Shown here one piece after another: positions 1 to 10,236 of a stretch of DNA of 64,000 nucleotides. Source of the stretch: an uncultured Myxococcales bacterium (lineage in GTDB: Bacteria; Myxococcota_A; UBA9042); NCBI GenBank assembly GCA_903842345.1, contig CAIMLR010000027.1:1-64000 (forward strand). The letters are read 5' to 3'. Under the pieces are notes generated by a model. The model was not told the origin of the DNA. It searched no databases and saw only the letters and a program-made list of their open reading frames with translations. A program made the position numbers and the translations under genes. The number at the start of each line of letters is the position of its first letter. Within the stretch, counting starts at the first letter, position 1.

Positions 1-278
1 CCAACCTTTGGCGGTTCGCGGGGTCCTTGGGTCCCGCTCGCCGCGCCGGCCTGGTTGATGTGGGCTTTGCGTGTCGCTGAGCGCGCGCCCAGTTTTCCGC
101 AAAGCACCGCGCCCGACATGCGCGGCAAAAAGGTATTCGTGCGTTGGCGACTTTTGCCGCGCGACTTTTTGTACCAGCCTGAAATTTCTTCCGTAGATCC
201 TCCCCCGCTCCCGAGCGTCAGAACCACCAAGCGCGCACACGCCGCCCGCCGGTTCCCCACCCACGCGAAGGAGACACC
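1..278. other. non-coding leader region upstream of the vWA lipoprotein
   Basis: No convincing gene is visible here. A short open frame (55-282) has no ribosome binding site and runs into the start of the next gene, so I do not call it. The stretch holds one good hairpin followed by a T run (119-170, listed separately) and the strong ribosome binding site GAAGGAGA just before the ATG at 279. I could not pick out a confident sigma-70 promoter. Confidence 0.6.
119..170 (+). terminator. hairpin plus T-run, candidate intrinsic terminator
   Basis: CGCGGCAAAAAG at 121-132 pairs with CTTTTGCCGCG at 151-161, with one bulged A and an 18-base loop. The pairing extends outward by a G-C and a G-T pair. 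Five T residues follow at 166-170. This is the classic shape of a rho-independent terminator for a plus-strand gene lying to the left of the window. Because it sits about 110 bases before the vWA gene it could instead attenuate a longer transcript. Confidence 0.5.
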
Positions 279-2186
279 ATGAACATCCGTATTCTCTGCA
301 CCTTGGCCGCGAGCCTCGTAGCCATTGCCGCCTGCGACAAGCAACCTGCAAGGGTCGGCGCGCCTGAGGAAGCACACGCCTCGCTGCACGCCGCTCCGGC
401 TGATCAGGCGCCCGTCGCGGCGGCGGCATCGCCGCAGCCTGAGCAAGTCGTCGTGGAGGCGCCGCCTTTTCCAGAAGCCGTCGCCGAGGCGCCGCCTTTT
501 CCAGAAGCCGTCGCCGAGGCGAAGGCCGCCGACGTTCCGGCTGAACCTCAACCTGCGGGCATCCAGGCTGCCGCTGCCAAAGTCGCTCCGCGCGCTCAAC
601 GACCGGAATCCGGCAACGGCGCGGGCGGGCTGAGCATCCTCGGCTACGGTTCGGGCGGCGGCGGCATGGGCAGCGTCGGCGGCGTTGGGCGGGGCGTGAC
701 AACCAAGCGCTTCGCGGGCGATGGCGACATGGCCGCGCCGCCGCCTGTGCGTGAGGAACGCGAGCAGTATGGCAAAGTCGACGAGAATCCGGTGCGCCGG
801 GTCGTCGAGGCCCCCGTCTCGACCTTCAGCATCGACGTCGACACCGGCAGCTACGCCAACGTCCGTCGCATGATCCGTGAGGGCCGTCGCCCGCCGATGG
901 ACGCCGTGCGCGTGGAGGAGCTCATCAACTACTTCACTTACGACTATCCGGTCGCGCGTACCAGCGGCCATCCGTTCGCGGTCAGCACGGAAGTTGCGCC
1001 CTGTCCATGGAACAGCCAGAACCTGCTGGTGCGCATCGGCCTGCGCGCCACCGACGTGGACAAAGCGGAGCTGCCGCCGGCCAACCTGGTGTTCCTCGTC
1101 GACGTGTCGGGCTCCATGCAGCCTGACGAGCGCCTGCCGCTGTTGAAGAAATCGTTGAAGCTGCTTGTCGATCAGCTGCGGCCACAGGATCGCGTCGCGC
1201 TGGTGACGTACGCGAGCGGCACCCGCGTGGTGCTGGAGCCGACGAGCGGTGCGGAGAAGTCGAAGATCCTGCGCGCGATTGACGATCTGCAGGCGGGCGG
1301 GAGCACGGCGGGCGAGGCGGGCATCCAGCTGGCGTACCGCATGGCGCAGCAGGGTTTCATCCCCGGCGGCATCAACCGGATCCTGCTCGGCACCGACGGC
1401 GACTTCAACGTCGGCATCACCAACTTTGACGACCTGAAGACGCTCGCCGCGGACAAACGCAAGACCGGCGTGTCGCTGACGACGCTCGGCTTTGGCGTGG
1501 GCAACTACAACGAGCACCTGATGGAGCAACTGGCGGACGCGGGCGACGGCAGCTACGCCTACATCGACACGCTCAACGAAGGCCAGAAGGTTCTCGTCGA
1601 CCAGATGACGCAAACGCTGGCGGTGGTGGCGAAGGACGTGAAGATTCAGGTCGAGTTCAACCCGGCAGCGGTCGCGGAATACCGGCAGATTGGCTATGAG
1701 AACCGGGCGCTGAAACGCGAGGATTTCAACAACGACAAGGTGGACGCCGGCGAAGTCGGCGCCGGGACCGTCGTGACTGCGCTGTACGAAGTGACGCCGG
1801 TGGGCCAGCCTGGGACGGTGGATCCGCTGCGCTACGGATCGCAGCGGGATCGCCGGCTGGACGTCGCGCCCGTGGAAGCGGGCGAACTGGCGTTTCTGCG
1901 GGTGCGCTACAAGGCGCCGGCGGGCGGCGCATCGCAGTTGCTGGAGGTGCCCATTCGCCAGCCGACGGACCGCATTCAGAACCGGGAAGCCAGCGCGGAT
2001 ATGCGGTTTGCCGCGTCGGTGGCGGCGTTTGGCCAACTGCTCCGCGGCGGCAAGTATCTGGGCGCATTTGGCTGGGAGCAGATGCTGGCGCTGGCGTCGT
2101 CCAGTCAAGGCCAGGATCGCTTTGGCTACCGCGGCGAGTTCGTTCAGCTTACCCGGCTCGCGCGGTCCCTGCGCCTGACGGAGTAA
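279..2186 (+). CDS. von Willebrand factor type A domain lipoprotein (YfbK-like)
   Basis: This 635-residue protein is probably exported and lipid-anchored: the N-terminus is a signal peptide ending in a lipobox (IAAC at about residue 19). A Pro/Ala/Glu-rich and then Gly-rich linker (to about 150) holds an exact 30-bp tandem duplication. The rest matches the YfbK family: a vWA N-terminal segment (STFSIDVDTGSYANVRR), a vWA domain with the MIDAS motif DVSGSM and the distal metal-site segment GTDGDFN, then a C-terminal DUF3520-like region. Such proteins are thought to bind ligands through a metal ion on the cell surface; the partner is unknown. The start is fixed by GAAGGAGA seven bases before the ATG. 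It may be co-transcribed with the FHA/sigma-54 regulator 65 bp downstream. Confidence 0.9.
   Translation: MNIRILCTLAASLVAIAACDKQPARVGAPEEAHASLHAAPADQAPVAAAASPQPEQVVVEAPPFPEAVAEAPPFPEAVAEAKAADVPAEPQPAGIQAAAAKVAPRAQRPESGNGAGGLSILGYGSGGGGMGSVGGVGRGVTTKRFAGDGDMAAPPPVREEREQYGKVDENPVRRVVEAPVSTFSIDVDTGSYANVRRMIREGRRPPMDAVRVEELINYFTYDYPVARTSGHPFAVSTEVAPCPWNSQNLLVRIGLRATDVDKAELPPANLVFLVDVSGSMQPDERLPLLKKSLKLLVDQLRPQDRVALVTYASGTRVVLEPTSGAEKSKILRAIDDLQAGGSTAGEAGIQLAYRMAQQGFIPGGINRILLGTDGDFNVGITNFDDLKTLAADKRKTGVSLTTLGFGVGNYNEHLMEQLADAGDGSYAYIDTLNEGQKVLVDQMTQTLAVVAKDVKIQVEFNPAAVAEYRQIGYENRALKREDFNNDKVDAGEVGAGTVVTALYEVTPVGQPGTVDPLRYGSQRDRRLDVAPVEAGELAFLRVRYKAPAGGASQLLEVPIRQPTDRIQNREASADMRFAASVAAFGQLLRGGKYLGAFGWEQMLALASSSQGQDRFGYRGEFVQLTRLARSLRLTE
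456..515 (+). repeat. exact 30-bp tandem duplication in the vWA linker
   Basis: Two perfect 30-bp copies lie at 456-485 and 486-515, followed by the first five bases of a third. Each unit encodes the ten residues EAPPFPEAVA in frame, so copy-number change would keep the reading frame. Identity at the DNA level suggests a recent duplication. Confidence 0.95.
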
Positions 2187-2251
2187 CCCGCGCCGCGCGC
2201 GTCTCGCTTGACCGATGGGCTGCCGCTGGCGCACCCTTTCGCCACGGGCTG

Positions 2252-3691
2252 ATGCGTGTCACCCCGCGGGATTCAGCCACCATGCAAGCAGATTTGACGG
2301 ATCGCGTGCTCACTACTCGGGCCGCCGCCGGCCCGCGTTCGCACGGCGTGTGGCGCCTGCACGTTGTGGCTTCGCCCGATCCCAAGTGGCGCGGGGCGAT
2401 CCTGAAGATGACCAAGGATGGTCCGTTCGCCGACGGCGCGCAGATTGGCCGGGTACCGGACGCATCGGCGGCCTTGCGCATCGACGATTCCACCCTCTCG
2501 CGCCGCCACGCCATGTTCACCAAGGACACGGACGAGTTGCTGCGGGTGACCGATCTCGGCAGCTCCAACGGCACGTTTGTGGGCGGGGAGCGCCTGCAGC
2601 AGGCGTTGGTCGGTCACGGGTCCGTGCTGCGGCTGGGCGCCAACGTGCTCGTGCTGGAGCGCGATATGGGCGTGCGCAGTGAACACGGCGAGCCGTCGGC
2701 GGACATTCCGGGCCGATCGGAGCGTGCGCGGCAGTTGCGCGGGGCGCTGGAGGATGCCGCCCACGACAGCCTGCCGGTGCTCCTGCGCGGGGAAACGGGC
2801 ACGGGCAAGGAGCACGCGGCGCACGAGTTGCACGTCCGGTCCGGCCGCAAGGGCAAGCTGGTGCGGCTGAACGCAACGGCGATTCCCGAGTCGCTGTTTG
2901 AGGCGGAGCTGTTCGGCCACGTTGCGGGCGCCTTCACCGGCGCATTGGCGGCGCGGCCAGGTCGGGTGCGCGAGGCGCAACACGGCACGTTGGTGCTCGA
3001 CGAGATTGGCGATCTGCCGCTGCACCTGCAGGCCAAGCTGCTGCGGTTGCTGGAGGAACGCACGGTGCGCGCGGTGGGCGGTGTGAAGGACGAGCCGATC
3101 GACGTGCGTTTTTGCGCCTCAACCAACGCCGACTTGGCAGTGCGCGTACAGGATGGCCGCTTTCGCCGCGACCTGCTGGCGCGTTTCCACACCCACGCGG
3201 TCGTGCTGCCGCCGCTGCGGGAACGCCGGATGGACCTGTTCCACTTTGCCGACGCGCTCCTGCCGCTGCGCAACAGCGCGGGTGCGCCGGTGGCGTGGCC
3301 GACTGTCCTGCACGAAGAGACCGTTGAAGCCCTGCTGCTCTACGACTGGCCCGACAATCTGCGCGAACTGGCTGGAACGCTCGTGCACTTGCGGCGGCAT
3401 ATCGGCGAGCAGCCGGTCCCGCGGGCGGTGCTGTCGCCGACGATTCTGCGCCACGTGGGCGGCCATCCGGCGGTCGACGAGACTGCGCGCTTGGGCGCGG
3501 CTCCGCCCGCCGCGGTGAATCCGCTGGAGGCGCCTGATGCGACGGCGCTGCGGCAGGCGTTGCAGGAAGAGCGCGGTGTGCTGGAAAACGTCGCGCGGCG
3601 TTACGGCCGGCACCGCAAGCAGGTGTATCGTTGGCTGGAGCAGGCGGGGATCGATGAGGCGGAACTGAAGCGCTACCGCGACGGCGGCTGA
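2252..3691 (+). CDS. FHA-domain sigma-54-dependent transcriptional activator
   Basis: This 479-residue regulator joins an N-terminal FHA domain (about residues 40-125, with SRRH and LGSSNGTFVGG) to a sigma-54 AAA+ domain (about 155-385) and a Fis-type helix-turn-helix (about 425-470). The AAA+ part keeps Walker A (GETGTGKE), the sigma-54 contact loop GAFTGA, and Walker B (LVLDEIGDLP), so it should be an active ATPase that opens sigma-54 promoters. The FHA domain suggests control by a Ser/Thr-phosphorylated partner, a layout common in Myxococcota. Starts at 2252 and 2282 are both possible. It follows the vWA gene by 65 bp, which may be its partner or target. Confidence 0.93.
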   Translation: MRVTPRDSATMQADLTDRVLTTRAAAGPRSHGVWRLHVVASPDPKWRGAILKMTKDGPFADGAQIGRVPDASAALRIDDSTLSRRHAMFTKDTDELLRVTDLGSSNGTFVGGERLQQALVGHGSVLRLGANVLVLERDMGVRSEHGEPSADIPGRSERARQLRGALEDAAHDSLPVLLRGETGTGKEHAAHELHVRSGRKGKLVRLNATAIPESLFEAELFGHVAGAFTGALAARPGRVREAQHGTLVLDEIGDLPLHLQAKLLRLLEERTVRAVGGVKDEPIDVRFCASTNADLAVRVQDGRFRRDLLARFHTHAVVLPPLRERRMDLFHFADALLPLRNSAGAPVAWPTVLHEETVEALLLYDWPDNLRELAGTLVHLRRHIGEQPVPRAVLSPTILRHVGGHPAVDETARLGAAPPAAVNPLEAPDATALRQALQEERGVLENVARRYGRHRKQVYRWLEQAGIDEAELKRYRDGG

Positions 3692-3697
3692 GCCGTC

Positions 3698-4969
3698 TCA
3701 GGCGTGCTGCGGATCGGCGTAGCGAAGGCTGATGCGCATCGCCACCAGTGCCAGCGCGCTGCCGCCCGCGGCAAGCAACAGGATCAGCTCGGCTGTGGAC
3801 AGGTCGCCGCCAAACAGGCCGTGCGGCAGTTCCTGATGCAGAACCAGGATCAGAACCGAGCCGACGATGTAGCCAAACGAGTACATGCTGCCTTCCACCA
3901 GCGCCGCCACGCGGCCGCGCAGGTGCGCCGGGGTCCGCACCAGGTACGCACTGACCGCAGGACTTTCCACCGCGCCGGCGACAACAAGGAACGTGCTGAC
4001 GCCGATCGCCACAATCTCGCCCGGCCAGATCGCCACGGTCGCCAGCGCCATCAGCAGGGAAATCGGCGTGACGATGAACACGCGCTCAAAACCCAGCCGC
4101 CGCACCAGATACGCCGGCAGCACGGAGCCGGCTGACGCCGCAACTGCGCAGATGAGCAGGCGATACTTGCCATACGGCGCCTGCAGGTCAGCCATGTCCT
4201 TGGCCGTGCCGGACATCGACTGGATAACGTGATGGGCAACCGCCGTCTCCGCAATGCCGTTGGTCAGGAGCAGCAGCGCCACGCCGCGCAGCACGGGCGA
4301 GTGCAGCAGGTACCGCAGCGGCGAGTCGGTGTGCTGTTGGGGCTCCGAGGGATCGTCGGGCGTGGGGGCAGGATCGGCGAGCGTCACATGGCGCAGCGCG
4401 CGCAGTCGCCGCAACATCACGGCGGCGAGGAGCAGGCAAATCCCGCCGACCGCCATGAGCGGGTCCGGTGCGATGTGCGCCACGCCAGCCCACGTCGCGA
4501 ATGCGCCGCCAATGAAGGAGCCGGCGTAGCTGATGGAGTTGATCGGGCCAAACCAGGTGATCGCCTCTTCGTCGGTCATCATGTCGCGCGCCAGGGCCCA
4601 GACGGTCAGGGGCACGAGGCGGCTCTCGATGCTGTTGATGGAGTACAGCACGCCGTATGACTTCGCTGGCGAGACGCCGGACAGGCGCATCACCCAGGTC
4701 GCGATGTAGGCCATGCCGAACACGCCAAGCAGGCCGATGGCGAGGCGGCGGCGCGGCGACCGGTCGATGATGAGGCCCAGGCCCAGCGCGCAGACGACCG
4801 CGATGATCGCGTCCAGCACCCAGAGGCCGAGCAGCGGGTCCACGCCCGCATCCGCGACGACGCCGCTTGTGCCGATGATGCCGGCGACTTCCTGCATCAG
4901 CGCCGAACACGTCAGCACCGCCGCAATGGCCAACGCGCGCCGTCGGACGCTGGGGATCGTCTGAATCAC
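3698..4969 (-). CDS. MFS/Tlc-like multi-spanning membrane protein, copy 1
   Basis: A hydrophobic protein of about 423 residues with roughly 10-12 membrane segments. I chose the GTG at 4969 because GGAGGG lies nine bases upstream and because the frame upstream of it reads as Pro/Gly-rich non-coding sequence; an ATG at 5101 would give 467 residues. Motifs include WALARDMMTDEEAITWFG after the first bundle and VRTPAHLRGRV near the end. The first resembles the loop after the first half of nucleotide-transporter (Tlc/Npt)-type MFS proteins. A second copy of the same family lies at 47847-49133. Substrate unknown. The gene converges on the sigma-54 regulator, stop codons six bases apart. Confidence 0.8.
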   Translation of the reverse strand: MIQTIPSVRRRALAIAAVLTCSALMQEVAGIIGTSGVVADAGVDPLLGLWVLDAIIAVVCALGLGLIIDRSPRRRLAIGLLGVFGMAYIATWVMRLSGVSPAKSYGVLYSINSIESRLVPLTVWALARDMMTDEEAITWFGPINSISYAGSFIGGAFATWAGVAHIAPDPLMAVGGICLLLAAVMLRRLRALRHVTLADPAPTPDDPSEPQQHTDSPLRYLLHSPVLRGVALLLLTNGIAETAVAHHVIQSMSGTAKDMADLQAPYGKYRLLICAVAASAGSVLPAYLVRRLGFERVFIVTPISLLMALATVAIWPGEIVAIGVSTFLVVAGAVESPAVSAYLVRTPAHLRGRVAALVEGSMYSFGYIVGSVLILVLHQELPHGLFGGDLSTAELILLLAAGGSALALVAMRISLRYADPQHA

Positions 4970-5100
4970 AGCGCCTGACCCTCCGCGTGGGCCGCGGTGA
5001 GGCGCATTCCCGTCAGCGGGAGGCTCGGGAGCCGAGAGGCCGTCATGGCAACCTTGGGGCGCGACAAAACCGGCCCATTGCGAGGGGAAGAGTGCGGTCA

Positions 5101-5137
5101 CAACCGTGACGGGTCAAGTTGTCACCCGTCCCGGTTG
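5101..5137 (-). terminator. hairpin downstream of rpoD
   Basis: Arms at 5101-5114 and 5124-5137 pair over 14 positions with one mismatch, leaving a 9-base loop. It begins 11 bases after the rpoD stop codon, where a terminator or 3'-end stabilising hairpin is expected. No T run follows on the minus strand, so it is not a canonical intrinsic terminator. Confidence 0.5.
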
Positions 5138-5148
5138 GTCTGCTCGCT

Positions 5149-7872
<2,724 letters not shown>

Positions 7873-7916
7873 AAAAACCCCTGATGCTTGCGATTCTGAC
7901 TCAAAAAACCAATCGA

Positions 7917-9863
7917 CTAGATCCCTGACGCCGCCGCGACCGCTTGTCGCGCGCCCGCTTTGGCAAATTCCTGAAGCCTTCTCATGATGTCGCTCAAATG
8001 CGTGGACAGCTCCGCCAGCTTCTCCGGCGTCACTTCCCGGCTCTTCATCTGCTCGGTCACTTGTTCGCGCTCGCGCTTCAACTGCCGTTCCTGCAGCCGC
8101 CACGTCACCTGGACCAGCCAGCCCTGCGCCTGATCCGGCTTGCACAGCGGCGCTTCCACCAGCAGGCGCAGGATCAACCGCCGCGCCCGACCGTCTGGCA
8201 GCGCTTGCGCCCAGCCGCTCAGCGTGTCGATGTCGACCTCTTGCTCGCGCGCCACCGCGCACAGGTCGCGCAGCGCGAGGCGAATGCCCGCGTGTTCCAG
8301 CAGATCCAGCGCGCCATACTGCGTCGCCTGACCGCACAGCGCCGGATACCACACCAGTACCGCGCAGAGATCCTGTTCCAGCTTGCCCACTTCCGGCTCG
8401 CCAAACGTCGGGTCAGGGCGCATTTGCTGCTGCGGCTCGGCCTTGGGCGTCGGCGGCGCCAAACGCTGGAGGTAGCGGTCAAAAGTCGCGCGGTGCGGCT
8501 CAATCGCGCCCTTGGTCAGCTGCGCTTGCAGGTAGTTGCGCGCCATGTCGCGGCTGATGCCGTCCTGGATCGCGCTCAGCAGCGGCCCGGCTTTTTGCAG
8601 GATCACCGAGTTGGCCTGCAGGGAGTGGTCAGACTCCGCGACAAGCGCGTCGATGTAGCCGTCAATCAGCGGCGGCGCCTTTTGCAGCAGGTCGCGGAAC
8701 GTTTCTTCGCCAAATTTGCGGACAAAGCTGTCCGGATCCTCGCCCTGCGGCAGGACGACGTAGCTGCCCTCCAGGCCCGCGCCGACCACGACCGGCACCG
8801 CTTTCATCGCCGCTTTGCGGCCCGCGGCGTCGCCGTCGAACACGAGCGCCACGCGATCGGCAAAACGCTTGATTTCCTTGGCCTGGGCGTCGGTCAGCGC
8901 CGTGCCCATCGCGCACACCGCGTTGTCAAAACCGGCCTGCGCCAGCGTGATGACGTCCAGGTTGCCTTCCACGACGATGGCGGTGCGGGTGCGGCGAATG
9001 GCGTCGCGCGCCTGCCACAGGCCAAAGACACAGTCGCCTTTCTTGTAGAAGTGCTTGAAACGGCTGTTCTCTTCCTCGCCGTCCAAGGTGATTTCGCTGG
9101 AGTTGATGTACTTGGCGACTTCCTTGTCGCCCGTCAGATCGCGGCCGCCAAAGCCGACGAGATCGCCAGCCGCGGTGTAGATTGGGAACATCAGGCGGTC
9201 GCGGAAACGGTCGTAGGTGCCGCCCTTGTCGCCGACTTTGGCCAAGCCGATGGCGATGATGTCGTCGCGGTTGAAGCCGCGGCGCACGAGGTGGTCCAGC
9301 AGGTCGGTCCAGCCGATGCCCGCCGCGCCGAGGCCAAAGCGCTCGATCGTCTCCGCCGTCAGCCCGCGCGTCTGGGCGTAATCGTGGGCCTTGCGGCCTT
9401 CCGCCAACTGCAGCCGTCCGCGAAACCAGGCTTGTGCTGCGCGGTCCAACTCCAGCATCCGTCCCCGCGCCGACTTGGCTTCCGCGCGCCGCGCGCTGTC
9501 TTCTGGCCGCTCCGCTTCGCGCTCCAGCGTGATGCCGACGCGCTCCGCGAGCATCTCAATCGCTTCCACAAAGTTCAGTCCGCGCGTTTCCTGGACAAAG
9601 CGAATCACGTCGCCGCCCGCGCCGCAGCCATAGCAGTGGTACAGCTTGAGGCCCGGATTGACGTGAAAGCTCGGCGTTTTTTCTGCGTGGAACGGGCAGC
9701 AGCCCTTGAAGCTGGAGCCGGCTTTCTTGATTTCCACCATCTCGCGCACGATTGCCAGCATGTCCGTCTGCGCCACGACGTTGCGCACGGACTGCATGGG
9801 AATCCGGCCGTGATCGCCACCGCGTCCGTGATCGGCTCTGCGTCCGTGATCCGTGCCGTGCAT
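7917..9863 (-). CDS. dnaG: DNA primase DnaG
   Basis: DnaG (648 residues) makes RNA primers for replication. The N-terminal CHC2 zinc-binding domain is clear ([12 protein letters not shown], then [11 protein letters not shown]). The Toprim core follows, with [11 protein letters not shown] and the acidic [13 protein letters not shown], and a C-terminal helicase-binding region of about 180 residues. The start at 9863 places three copies of a DHGRxx hexapeptide before the normal beginning of the family (GRIP). An internal ATG at 9797 would remove them but would also lose GRIP, so I prefer 9863. Together with rpoD it forms a macromolecular-synthesis pair; rpsU is absent. A strong promoter lies about 160 bases upstream. 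Confidence 0.97.
   Translation of the reverse strand: MHGTDHGRRADHGRGGDHGRIPMQSVRNVVAQTDMLAIVREMVEIKKAGSSFKGCCPFHAEKTPSFHVNPGLKLYHCYGCGAGGDVIRFVQETRGLNFVEAIEMLAERVGITLEREAERPEDSARRAEAKSARGRMLELDRAAQAWFRGRLQLAEGRKAHDYAQTRGLTAETIERFGLGAAGIGWTDLLDHLVRRGFNRDDIIAIGLAKVGDKGGTYDRFRDRLMFPIYTAAGDLVGFGGRDLTGDKEVAKYINSSEITLDGEEENSRFKHFYKKGDCVFGLWQARDAIRRTRTAIVVEGNLDVITLAQAGFDNAVCAMGTALTDAQAKEIKRFADRVALVFDGDAAGRKAAMKAVPVVVGAGLEGSYVVLPQGEDPDSFVRKFGEETFRDLLQKAPPLIDGYIDALVAESDHSLQANSVILQKAGPLLSAIQDGISRDMARNYLQAQLTKGAIEPHRATFDRYLQRLAPPTPKAEPQQQMRPDPTFGEPEVGKLEQDLCAVLVWYPALCGQATQYGALDLLEHAGIRLALRDLCAVAREQEVDIDTLSGWAQALPDGRARRLILRLLVEAPLCKPDQAQGWLVQVTWRLQERQLKREREQVTEQMKSREVTPEKLAELSTHLSDIMRRLQEFAKAGARQAVAAASGI
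9798..9851 (-). repeat. three 18-bp imperfect repeats at the dnaG 5' end
   Basis: Three successive 18-bp units on the minus strand encode [12 protein letters not shown] and DHGRIP. The third is the conserved GRIP start of primases, so the two upstream units look like duplications that lengthened the N-terminus. Confidence 0.8.
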
Positions 9864-10024
9864 GCGGGCCTATCCTGACGAAAGCAAAGCGGATTGATTC
9901 GGCGGCGCGGGCGTCATCACTGGACGCAGGCGCCGGGGAATCCGTTCAAACGTACGCACCCGGAGCCGCACTTGCTGCCGCCTTTGGGCTCGCTGGAGGC
10001 CGAGGCTGGGCCAGCGAACGCTCC

Positions 10025-10052
10025 ATTCTAGAGGCGACCTGCCATTTGTCAA
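10025..10052 (-). promoter_or_regulatory. sigma-70 promoter of dnaG-rpoD
   Basis: On the minus strand a perfect TTGACA (-35, 10047-10052) is followed by 16 bases and TAGAAT (-10, 10025-10030). Transcription would start near 10018 and leave a leader of about 155 bases before dnaG. Confidence 0.75.
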
Positions 10053-10144
10053 GGGGCTGGCCACGCGGTTCTGTCGGTCAAAATGTGTAAGTTCAGTGAC
10101 TTGCGTGAATTGTCTTGTCAAGTCCTGTTGGGATCTTTGTCAAG
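10046..10144 (+). repeat. three TTGTCAAG octamers, possible operator sites
   Basis: Identical octamers lie at 10046-10053, 10115-10122 and 10137-10144. The first covers the -35 element of the dnaG promoter on the other strand. Copies two and three are 22 bases apart, about two helical turns, so a regulator could bind them on one face. No regulator is known. Confidence 0.4.
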
Positions 10145-10236
10145 AGGCGCGATCTGCCTCCGGCGCGTTTGCTACCCCCGGCAGCCATGCTAGACTTCAG
10201 CCCCTTTTGCGCACCCCGCGCCAGAACGAGATCGCC

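Larger units (their letters stand above)
9864..10236. other. divergent intergenic region between dnaG and the PMT-like gene
   Basis: This 373-bp spacer separates the minus-strand dnaG-rpoD pair from the plus-strand glycosyltransferase. It contains a good sigma-70 promoter for dnaG (10025-10052) and three copies of TTGTCAAG (10046-10144). I find no convincing promoter for the plus-strand gene and no small gene. Confidence 0.7.

Noticed and set aside
55-282. 75-codon open frame before the vWA gene
   Set aside because: No ribosome site, covers a terminator-like hairpin and overlaps the vWA start.
7944-9878. plus-strand frame of 644 codons opposite dnaG
   Set aside because: Antisense to a clear primase with zinc and Toprim motifs; low-complexity Arg/Ala/His translation.
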